Source: Candidatus Aenigmatarchaeota archaeon (GTDB taxonomy: Archaea; Aenigmatarchaeota; Aenigmatarchaeia; CG10238-14; SCSR01). Taken from it: a stretch of DNA of 45,159 bases. The position numbers and the translations under genes are program-made. Positions within the stretch are counted from its first letter, which is position 1. Every line of letters starts with the position of its first letter. Of this stretch, positions 18,883 to 26,509 are shown piece after piece. The notes below the pieces were generated by a model, which worked only from the letters and a program-made list of their open reading frames with translations, searched no databases and was not told where the DNA came from. The DNA lies in contig JAGVVV010000009.1 in assembly GCA_018304615.1 (NCBI GenBank), forward strand, positions 1 through 45,159. Reading direction: 5' to 3'.

Positions 18883-19610
18883 TCATGGGATAATAAATAT
18901 CCGAAAAGTTTTCCATCCTTCGCAACTGAAGGAAATATTTCTGTCTCTAAACTTATTTTGGATTTTGTAGGATAATAATGGAATACTGATGGTTCCATGA
19001 GGAAAACTCCGGCATTGATTAGATAGGTTGAAGAAGTTTTTGGTTTCTCGACGAATTCAACGACTTGAGAGCCGCTGACTTTCACGACCCCGAACTTGCC
19101 AGGGTCTTTTACAGAGGAGAGGGCCATTGTAATCACACCGCCGTTCTCCCTGTGGAATTTTAAAAATTCTTCTAGATTGATTTTGAAATGCACGTCGCCG
19201 TAAACTACAAGAAAGGTCTCCTTGAGCTGATCTCTGAATTGTTTTATTGCCCCGGCTGTTCCAAGCGGAGAGGATTCAGGAATTATTTCAATTTCTTGTT
19301 CGCCTACAAGATTTTTTACAAGCTGGAAATTGGATTGGTTGACTGTGACGATTGTTCTTGAGATTCCTTCATTCTTCAACCAGTTGACTATCTGTTTGAG
19401 GATCTCTTCGCCATCAATTTTTTTCATAAAGTACTGCTTCTCGCCACCTAGAAGAATTATAGCTGGTATGGAGCTGTGCTGACCGAAATATGAATTCATT
19501 ATCAAATTCAAGGCGTGGGATCTGCTCTTCGCCTTTCCAGATTTGACTCGCTGGTCGACTTTCCTCAGTAGCTCTTCCTCGATAGTTATCGTTACTCTCT
19601 CGATTCCCAT
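18858..19610 (-). CDS. RHH DNA-binding domain fused to sugar nucleotidyltransferase-like domain
   Basis: N-term VTITIEEELLRKVDQRVKSGKAKSRSHALNLIM (RHH); then IPAIILLGGE..., VVYGDVHFKINLEEFL, FVEKPK, INAGVFLMEP. Confidence 0.82.
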   Translation of the reverse strand: MGIERVTITIEEELLRKVDQRVKSGKAKSRSHALNLIMNSYFGQHSSIPAIILLGGEKQYFMKKIDGEEILKQIVNWLKNEGISRTIVTVNQSNFQLVKNLVGEQEIEIIPESSPLGTAGAIKQFRDQLKETFLVVYGDVHFKINLEEFLKFHRENGGVITMALSSVKDPGKFGVVKVSGSQVVEFVEKPKTSSTYLINAGVFLMEPSVFHYYPTKSKISLETEIFPSVAKDGKLFGYLLSHEWVDVGKL

Positions 19611-19622
19611 ATTTTATATTTA

Positions 19623-19687
19623 GTATGAAAGAATATGAAAAAGTATTTATACGTATTAAACCAATAGAAAGTATGAAAAAGTATGAA
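19623..19687. promoter_or_regulatory. operator-like array of GTATGAA-type repeats between divergent genes
   Basis: GTATGAA 19623, ATATGAA 19633, GTATTTA 19643, GTATTAA 19653, GTATGAA 19671, GTATGAA 19681. Confidence 0.65.
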
Positions 19688-19703
19688 TTTTGGAGGTGTG
19701 AAC

Positions 19704-19907
19704 ATGAGCAGGATTCCTGACCCGGATGATTCGATGCATGAAGTTGATCCTTCAGTTCTAGAAATTTGGGAAGACGGGAATGGTTGCAGGCACACATTGT
19801 ACTCTGTAGGACGGAGAATGTATGAATCAGTTGCTGTTCCTCCTGACTCTCATAAAGAAATGGAAAATGGAACTTACAAACTTCAAAATTGGAGATTGAA
19901 AGGATGA
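19704..19907 (+). CDS. small hypothetical protein, 67 aa (start at ATG 19704 rather than 19683)
   Basis: GGAGGTG SD precedes ATG 19704; the track start at 19683 lies inside the repeat array. Confidence 0.55.
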   Translation: MSRIPDPDDSMHEVDPSVLEIWEDGNGCRHTLYSVGRRMYESVAVPPDSHKEMENGTYKLQNWRLKG

Positions 19908-20020
19908 GAAATTCGAAGATTTACTCTTATTATCGACACCCAGAAAACGATGGTCCTCCAGCGGCTCCAACCGACTCGGGTTCTTATGTTGGGGGACCAT
20001 CGCCTACTTCTCAAACTTAA
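19904..20020 (+). CDS. short ORF, 38 aa, ATGA-coupled; in frame with the next ORF across TAA
   Basis: MRNSKIYSYYRHPENDGPPAAPTDSGSYVGGPSPTSQT*. Confidence 0.4.
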   Translation: MRNSKIYSYYRHPENDGPPAAPTDSGSYVGGPSPTSQT

Positions 20021-20392
20021 TATTCGAAAATAGAGAAGGGAGATTCTATCAATTACCCAAATGCAGCAAAAAAATTTCTTGCCATATATGTTGAAAAATG
20101 TGGAGTTCCAGAATCCGTACATGAAATGGCATCGTTTCTTTTACAGAAAGTAGGTCAATACAACAGTGTTGTCGGTTCTTATGAATTGAGTGGAATTCCT
20201 GTCAGAAGGAAACCTGATAACTTAGGATTTGCATCTATGTGGTATTCTAGTGAAAAGCTTGGAATAAAATTAATGAACGGGATTTCATATGTAAAATTAT
20301 CAGAAATGATGGGACTGAAGTACGCATCAGTTAGAGATGCTATATCAGATATACAAAAAGTAGATTCACTTATTCCTTTGCCAGAAAAATAA
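20021..20392 (+). CDS. cyclin-fold/TFB-repeat-like small protein; start uncertain (ORF track uses ATG 20126)
   Basis: open frame YSKIEKGDSINYPNAAKKFLAIYVEKCGVPESVHEMASFLLQKV...GFASMWYSSEKLGIKLMNGISYVKLSEMMGLKYASVRDAISDI; no ATG before 20126. Confidence 0.4.
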   Translation, partial: YSKIEKGDSINYPNAAKKFLAIYVEKCGVPESVHEMASFLLQKVGQYNSVVGSYELSGIPVRRKPDNLGFASMWYSSEKLGIKLMNGISYVKLSEMMGLKYASVRDAISDIQKVDSLIPLPEK

Positions 20393-20431
20393 AATAAAGA
20401 AAGTAAAAAATCTCAGTCGAAATTTAGTTGC

Positions 20432-20833
20432 TCACGCTTCGGACTTTTCTTCCTCTTCTTCTTCGGATTCTTCGTCCTCGTCTTCGTCGTCGCTTGCTTT
20501 TTCGGTTTCAGTTTCGCTTGTCTTTTCGGTTTCAGTTTCGGTTTTTTCCTCTGCCACTGATTCCTCAGCCGCTTCGGATTCTCCTCCGACTTTCTCACCG
20601 ATTGCGAATCTGTTTCGGACATCCTTGATCTTTATCTTCAGCTTCTCGCCTTGCTTGGCACCGTTCACGAAGACGACAAAGTTCTTCACTCTGGCGATTC
20701 CGTCTCCACGCGAGCCGACCTCTGAAATCTCAACGTCGTATTCTTCGCCGACATTGACAGGTTTAGGCAAGTCTACGCCAGGACCGTAAGATCTATCTCG
20801 GTCTCCAAAACCTCTTCTTTCAAATCTAGCCAT
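20432..20833 (-). CDS. TRAM-domain protein with highly acidic C-terminal tail
   Basis: VNVGEEYDVEISEVGSRGDGIARVKNFVVFVNGAKQGEKLKIKIKDVRNRFAIGE, then a D/E-rich tail. Confidence 0.88.
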   Translation of the reverse strand: MARFERRGFGDRDRSYGPGVDLPKPVNVGEEYDVEISEVGSRGDGIARVKNFVVFVNGAKQGEKLKIKIKDVRNRFAIGEKVGGESEAAEESVAEEKTETETEKTSETETEKASDDEDEDEESEEEEEEKSEA

Positions 20834-20978
20834 TAATTTTACCTCCGTTTCACGAGTTCTGAGTTAACGTAAGAAATAGTTCTTAGTAACTTCGAATCTC
20901 TATTTTTAGAATTAAGTGGGCAGATATTTAAGCTTGATTTTGGCAAGCTTTTATTCTCTTCTGTGCAACAGAATTTTA

Positions 20979-21539
20979 ATGGTAGAGAAGAGTGTCGAAG
21001 AACTTTACATCAGCTCGGCCAGGAACTTGAGGGCTAACTTCCCGAAGTTCGTTGTCTTCCTGGGGATGGCGTACATAGTCTGGCTGATTGGAACTACCTT
21101 TTTCATACCTTTGAACAAGGGGCAGTTCCTCGGAGCCATTGAGGCTAGCAGGTTGGATTCAATTATCATTTTAGCTGCTGTTGTTGTCTTGCTCTTCGCA
21201 TCCTTCATTGAGATAGGGAATGTGTCAGATGGGGTGGCAGGAATGATTGTCGCTTACATACTCCACGGAAGTACGAAGATCGATGATTTGAGGTTGAGGA
21301 AGATGAAGAGGACTTTCAGGACTGTCTTCTATATTTTCCCTGTTACTGTTGCGTTCTTGATTTTCTCGAACTTGCTGAACGATATTAATCCTTTGACAGT
21401 AACTTTGTGGCCGATCTTTGTTGTGATTTGGACTGTAATCGGAGCGGTGATGATGACTATTGTAGTTGGATCTGAGGTCGAGGAAGCCGCGAGGGCGTTC
21501 ACTGACAAGATGAAAAAGAAGATGAATGGAAAGAAATGA
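20979..21539 (+). CDS. membrane protein, about 4 TM (ATG 20979 preferred over GTG 20916)
   Basis: hydrophobic segments; ATG in frame with the track ORF. Confidence 0.65.
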   Translation: MVEKSVEELYISSARNLRANFPKFVVFLGMAYIVWLIGTTFFIPLNKGQFLGAIEASRLDSIIILAAVVVLLFASFIEIGNVSDGVAGMIVAYILHGSTKIDDLRLRKMKRTFRTVFYIFPVTVAFLIFSNLLNDINPLTVTLWPIFVVIWTVIGAVMMTIVVGSEVEEAARAFTDKMKKKMNGKK

Positions 21540-21541
21540 AT

Positions 21542-22693
21542 TTAAGCCGCGTTAACCGCTGCTAAGGCGTCTATTCTTCCGTAACCATAAGATGTGTCAT
21601 ATCCAACTTTACCCAAATCTTTTGCAGTATTGAACAAAGCTGATTCAACTTGAGTAACAGTGTAAGTAGGATGAGCTGATTTTATTAACGCAACAGTTCC
21701 ACTTACAACTGGGGTTGCCATACTTGTTCCACTAGCAGTTGCATATCCTGTTCCAAGCCAGGTTGAATACAAACTAACACCAGGGGCAGTGATGTCAACT
21801 CCCTTGCCTTTACCTGACCAACTTGCGACTTTATCAGTACTGTCAACGGCTCCAACAGTTGTAGAATAACTAATGCAACCTGGAATTGAAACTCCTGCAC
21901 CACCGCTATTTCCAGCTGCAACAACTACTAAAACTCCTTTGCTTCTCGCATAAATTATCGCATTTGTCAAAGATGGCAAAACATTGTTACAGTATCCTTT
22001 GTATGTATAAGGAGGAGAAGTTCCCAAACTCATGCTAATTGCGTCTGCATTGAAATCATCTGCAGTTCCATAAACACCATCAGGTCCATCAACTGCCCAA
22101 TAAATTGCTGCAACTACATCGCTAAAGTAACCTGATCCAGAAGCGCTCAAGACTTTTCCTGCAAGCACTGTAGCATCTGGAGCTACACCCTTTGCTCTTG
22201 AAACTAGCCCATCAGCAGTAATCAATCCAGCAACATGAGTTCCATGTCCATTATCGTCAAACGGATCATTGTCATTATTAACAAAGTCCTTTCCACCACC
22301 ATAACTTGAAGACAATTCTGGATGATTGTAATTATAACCTGTGTCTAAAACTACAACTTTCCTTCCTGCACCTGTGTTTCCACCTGTGTGAACCAAATCC
22401 GCACGAATTTGGCTATTCGCTCCTGTGTCAACAGCAAAGACTCTAACATCTTCTTGCAGGTTTAATTCAGTTGCAATCGCCTCAGAACATTTCAAAACTA
22501 TTAGTGATTTTACTTGCTTAATTTCAGTACATCCTTTTGATAAGGCAAGCGCAGCTTCGTCTGCTGATTCTGTAATTACTCTTTTTCCAGAATTACCAAA
22601 ATTGAAATTATTAGGTAAAGCTAAAACAATAGGCAAGAGTAACAAAGGTAGAATCAGTAATGGAATCAATTTCTTGTTCACTCTCATTATCAT
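21542..22693 (-). CDS. secreted subtilisin-like serine protease (S8)
   Basis: signal peptide; VLDTGYNYNHP, NGHGTHVAG, SGTSMATPVVSG. Confidence 0.95.
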   Translation of the reverse strand: MIMRVNKKLIPLLILPLLLLPIVLALPNNFNFGNSGKRVITESADEAALALSKGCTEIKQVKSLIVLKCSEAIATELNLQEDVRVFAVDTGANSQIRADLVHTGGNTGAGRKVVVLDTGYNYNHPELSSSYGGGKDFVNNDNDPFDDNGHGTHVAGLITADGLVSRAKGVAPDATVLAGKVLSASGSGYFSDVVAAIYWAVDGPDGVYGTADDFNADAISMSLGTSPPYTYKGYCNNVLPSLTNAIIYARSKGVLVVVAAGNSGGAGVSIPGCISYSTTVGAVDSTDKVASWSGKGKGVDITAPGVSLYSTWLGTGYATASGTSMATPVVSGTVALIKSAHPTYTVTQVESALFNTAKDLGKVGYDTSYGYGRIDALAAVNAA

Positions 22694-22723
22694 ATCATCT
22701 CATGGAAAACAATTTAAAGGTAT

Positions 22724-23071
22724 CTATACGATGCCTAGCTGGAGTTTTGCTTCCTGGCTCATCTTCTCTGGTGTCCATGGAGGGTCCCAGAGCATCTCCA
22801 CTTCGACGTCTTTGACTCCTTTTATTTGGCTGACCTTGCTTTTTATCTCATCCATTATCATTCCTGACATAGGACATCCGGGAGCAGTCAGAGTCATCTT
22901 TATTCCGACTTTGTTTTTGTTAATGTCAATGTTGTAGATCAACCCTAAATCTACGATATTAACAGGAATCTCAGGATCGTAGCATGTCTTCAGGACTTCG
23001 GTAATCTGGTCTTTAGTTGGCATCGAATCAATTATAACAGTGTTATATTTTCCTATATAAATCTTTCTCAA
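22724..23071 (-). CDS. MIP18/DUF59 family protein (SufT-like Fe-S assembly factor)
   Basis: YDPEIPVNIVDLGLIYNI, TAPGCPMSGMI, LWDPPWTPEKMS. Confidence 0.92.
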   Translation of the reverse strand: MRKIYIGKYNTVIIDSMPTKDQITEVLKTCYDPEIPVNIVDLGLIYNIDINKNKVGIKMTLTAPGCPMSGMIMDEIKSKVSQIKGVKDVEVEMLWDPPWTPEKMSQEAKLQLGIV

Positions 23072-23128
23072 AATTGAGCGCCGAGGCAGAACGTTTAACT
23101 ACAAGTTCAATATACTTACAAGAATGAG

Positions 23129-24151
23129 TTACTTGGGTGCGAGTTTTTTCACTAATTCTTCTATTCTCCCCATTTCTTTTTCGACAACCTTGCTTTCTAT
23201 GTATTGCAAAGCAGCATCTTTGTGTCTCTCAAATTCAATCCTAACTGCCTCGATATCCTTAAATGGAACGTTCTGCCTTATTTTGTTAACTTCCTCTAAA
23301 AGTAATCTTCCTCTTTCAGGATCTGATTTCAAAGTTCTATACAAATTTCCCCACGCTTGTGCTTTTCCCCAGCTTATTAGAAATCCTATTACTGGATCGC
23401 TGACTTCCGAAGAGGTATATGGAACTTTCATTTGAGGATGCATTTTTATCACATCTCTTATAACTCCGGCACGCTCTCCATAGTCGTACAATCGGCGAAG
23501 AAAATCAATCTCATTTCTTTCTCGTTCCTCAGGACTTCTACCCCAACCTGATCCAGTTGAAATATATTTTAGTCCATAGACAATATCGTTTGGTCTACGC
23601 TGTCCTTCAGTTTGAATTGAAGGTTGAAGAGCAACTTCGGTTTTTAATGCGTGGCTTGAGGCTCCAGAACCAGCATATGCTGCTAAAACATAATCTGCAT
23701 TTCTAACTGATCTCTGAAAATCTTCCAAGTATCTCGCAGGAATCCTTGCACGTAAAAGGGTATAATTTTTGTTTCCAGTAACTTTTTGGTCAATAACATA
23801 ACCTCTGAAATCGTGTACTAAGTGCTCTGCAATTCCAGCCTGAGAATAAGGTGCTTTCAAATAAATGGTAGGAGTTACTTGTCCTAATTCTTTTCCTTCA
23901 TATAGTGCCTGTAGATAGGCTTTTTCTCTTTGAACCCTACTGTCGTGTCTAACATTGTCAGAACTTGAGTTAAACATCAAAACAACACTAAACAGACTTG
24001 TTATCAACCCTATTGCAATCGAAAATATTGAACCAGCAAATAATGGTAGCACAAAATTACCTGTAACCGAATTAACTCTCAACAAAGAAAAAGTGAGGAT
24101 TCCAACTATTGTAAGAAATAAGCCCAGAATAAAAAACCCTTTATTTTTCAT
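23129..24151 (-). CDS. hypothetical protein with N-terminal TM hairpin
   Basis: 340 aa; two TMs around RVNSVTGNFVLP. Confidence 0.7.
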   Translation of the reverse strand: MKNKGFFILGLFLTIVGILTFSLLRVNSVTGNFVLPLFAGSIFSIAIGLITSLFSVVLMFNSSSDNVRHDSRVQREKAYLQALYEGKELGQVTPTIYLKAPYSQAGIAEHLVHDFRGYVIDQKVTGNKNYTLLRARIPARYLEDFQRSVRNADYVLAAYAGSGASSHALKTEVALQPSIQTEGQRRPNDIVYGLKYISTGSGWGRSPEERERNEIDFLRRLYDYGERAGVIRDVIKMHPQMKVPYTSSEVSDPVIGFLISWGKAQAWGNLYRTLKSDPERGRLLLEEVNKIRQNVPFKDIEAVRIEFERHKDAALQYIESKVVEKEMGRIEELVKKLAPK

Positions 24152-24239
24152 ATTCTGAATTTAGTTTTTTAGCTTAATCAAATAGCAAATGCTAATCAAA
24201 AATTCTGTGCTGCAAAATGTATATCAAATATTAAAAAGG

Positions 24240-24335
24240 CGCCGAGGCAGGGATTTGAACCCTGATGGGATTTCTCCCGCTGGTTTTCTTGAATAAATTC
24301 GAGACCAGTGCACTACCGGGTTATGCGACCTCGGC
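24240..24335 (-). tRNA. tRNA-Ser(CGA) with a 12-nt intron at position 37/38
   Basis: GCCGAGG/CCTCGGC acceptor, GCAT/GTGC D-stem, CTGGT/ACCAG anticodon stem around a 19-nt loop CTCGAA-TTTATTCAAGAA-A, long variable arm, CAGGG-TTCAAAT-CCCTG T-arm, G73. Confidence 0.88.
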
Positions 24336-24365
24336 ATATATTAATTGGTCTTTAAAGAATTCAAA

Positions 24366-25058
24366 CTACTTCGACGAGAGTACTGCATTTTTTATTTCCA
24401 AATATCCAGAACTAGTCTTTGAATCCCAAATCTTTTCAGAATCAATAATTTCTATCTTTTTCTTAAAGAATGGAGCATCAACAACAAAAGTATTAGCTGA
24501 TCCGCCTTCAAAAAGTATATCAAAGCCGAATTTCTCGCTCAAACGTTTCAAATCAATTTTAGTTTCAGAATCGAGTTTTTTCCCAATCCAGTCAGGTCCA
24601 AGTCCATCAACCGCCACATCTGTGATTCTTATGTCAAATCCAGATTTCAGTTCTTCATCAAGAAGTTCTTCACTAGAAAGTTTTTCATAAGGAACCAAAA
24701 CTTTAATTCCAAATTTCTTCGCGATTTCTTTGACAGCATTGATCTGAGTCTTCTGCAAACCGACTCCTCCTAAAAGAACTGCATCTACTTTTAATTTCTC
24801 AAATACTTTGTTCAAAACATTTGCCTCAGTCTCGGCGCCGATGTCATCTGTCTTTGCAAGAATCAACGGAATTCCCATTGATTGAGCTTGTAAAATGCTC
24901 CACTCGACAGTCGGATAGTGCCAGATGTACGCTTCAGAATTCTTCGGCTTGATAGCAATCAATGCTTCTACATTATGACCGTTGTCCAAGGCCCACTTCA
25001 CGGCCTGGCAGGAGTCCTTTCCTCCTGAAAATAAAATGGCTACTCTCATGTCTGTCAA
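24366..25058 (-). CDS. PP-loop ATPase, diphthine-ammonia ligase (Dph6) type
   Basis: VAILFSGGKDSCQAVKWAL; GGVGLQKTQINAVKEIAKKFG. Confidence 0.85.
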   Translation of the reverse strand: MTDMRVAILFSGGKDSCQAVKWALDNGHNVEALIAIKPKNSEAYIWHYPTVEWSILQAQSMGIPLILAKTDDIGAETEANVLNKVFEKLKVDAVLLGGVGLQKTQINAVKEIAKKFGIKVLVPYEKLSSEELLDEELKSGFDIRITDVAVDGLGPDWIGKKLDSETKIDLKRLSEKFGFDILFEGGSANTFVVDAPFFKKKIEIIDSEKIWDSKTSSGYLEIKNAVLSSK

Positions 25059-25082
25059 TTAATCTTTTCAAGCTTATAAGTT

Positions 25083-25520
25083 TTAAGCTTTGACTACGAC
25101 AGTCTTGGCCAGGATGTCTCCCAATCTCTGTTTCTTCTCGGTAACAGCGATTAGAATCACACCAACTAGACCGATGACTTGATTGTCTATTATCCTCAGG
25201 ATATTTCTGATCACAGACTGCTCCATGGTAATGTACTTCCTAGTCTTGTCATCTACAACCCTGATTTTCATAACCATCTTTCCGACTGTCTGGCCTTGTC
25301 TAGTTCCCTCGAAGTAGATTGTGTATCCGAATATCACGATGAACATCACAAGAAGTGTGGTGACTCCGAATACTGCTGCGAATGGATTTGCGGTCAAAGC
25401 TCCCAAGAAAATAGAACCAAAAGCCAATCCACCAAGGATACCTGCTATTATTCCGATGATTATCAGATCGACAATCCACGCAAGAATTCTTTGTCCAAGC
25501 GTTGCCAATGGTTTCTTCAT
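25083..25520 (-). CDS. RDD-family membrane protein
   Basis: LGQRILAWIVDLIIIGI; GQTVGKMVMKIRVVD. Confidence 0.82.
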   Translation of the reverse strand: MKKPLATLGQRILAWIVDLIIIGIIAGILGGLAFGSIFLGALTANPFAAVFGVTTLLVMFIVIFGYTIYFEGTRQGQTVGKMVMKIRVVDDKTRKYITMEQSVIRNILRIIDNQVIGLVGVILIAVTEKKQRLGDILAKTVVVKA

Positions 25521-25542
25521 GAAAATACTTGTAAAAGTATTC

Positions 25543-26457
25543 TTATAAATCAGGATTTGAAAATTGTGAAACTATAAGGGGGGCCACAGAGATTCTGCTA
25601 TAGGGGCCTGGTATGCTATTGGTCCCTATTATTTCAGTTATGCCAGCTTCGGTTAATATTTCAACTGAACCTTCCAGCATAATAGGATGCGAACATACGG
25701 CAATCATTTTTTCTGGACTGAATTTTTTCTTGAGTTTCTTGGCCACTTCAGAAATAGTTGTACCGCCTCTGATAGTGTCATCCCTGATGAAATAAGTAGA
25801 AGCCTTGGGAATTCTTCCTTTAGCAACGACTTGGACTTGTGATTCGGAAATCCTTTTTTTGTAGAAAGACCCATAAGGAACCCCTAGCCTCCTAGCAAGA
25901 GCCACTGCTTGGTTTAGAGCATTTTCATCAGGAGCGATTACAGCTGCATCTCCGATATCAAATTTATTTAGTTCGTTGGCTATCAGTTCTGTATCGTCGA
26001 GAATTTTTCTAAATGGTGCACAATAAGTTGCTAAGGTTTTAGCGTCATGGGGATTTACGACAAACAAGCCATCAAGATAAAGATGTTTATTAGTATCTCT
26101 TCCATTAAATTGTCGGAGCTTTGATTCAGCAATGGGGACTTCATTGTATTTAAGATGAATTTCAGATTGGCTCAAGAAAGCGAGATAAGGAATAAATTCA
26201 TAGACTTTTATTGCACCATTCCTCTTCAAGTAAGGAGGAAGTGCAGCAAGAGCATCAAACATTTTATGTTGATCATCTGGATAAGTCGATTGGATAATAA
26301 GAAATTCCTCTCCAGCAACAACATTTATGTTTCCATTATAAGATAGAGAAAGCTCTTTATCTCCATGACTTCCGTAATTGAAGAATAAAAGCTCGGAGTC
26401 CAATCCTTTGGCTACTTCTTCTGCCAAACTCCTTGATGTCAGAGCTATCGTTTTCAT
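25543..26457 (-). CDS. ribose-phosphate pyrophosphokinase (PRPP synthetase)-like protein
   Basis: two PRTase-like halves; PRPP-loop-like IRDDTIRGGTTISEVAKKL; VCSHPIMLEGS; divergent at the classical ATP-site motif. Confidence 0.75.
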   Translation of the reverse strand: MKTIALTSRSLAEEVAKGLDSELLFFNYGSHGDKELSLSYNGNINVVAGEEFLIIQSTYPDDQHKMFDALAALPPYLKRNGAIKVYEFIPYLAFLSQSEIHLKYNEVPIAESKLRQFNGRDTNKHLYLDGLFVVNPHDAKTLATYCAPFRKILDDTELIANELNKFDIGDAAVIAPDENALNQAVALARRLGVPYGSFYKKRISESQVQVVAKGRIPKASTYFIRDDTIRGGTTISEVAKKLKKKFSPEKMIAVCSHPIMLEGSVEILTEAGITEIIGTNSIPGPYSRISVAPLIVSQFSNPDL

Positions 26458-26509
26458 ATCAAAAACATATCAATGAAATTTTAAATACTAGAAACCAAGT
26501 CTCACATGT

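Noticed and set aside
19683-19907. ATG 19683 as the start of the small + ORF
   Set aside because: It lies within the last repeat unit; ATG 19704 has a good GGAGGTG SD
20413-20628. Arg/Lys/Leu/Phe-rich ORFs on both strands at the end of the TRAM gene
   Set aside because: Alternative frames of the low-complexity acidic tail
25543-26457. PRPP synthetase-like gene as part of the pyrimidine regulon
   Set aside because: About 12 kb away from the cluster and no operator-like site seen upstream
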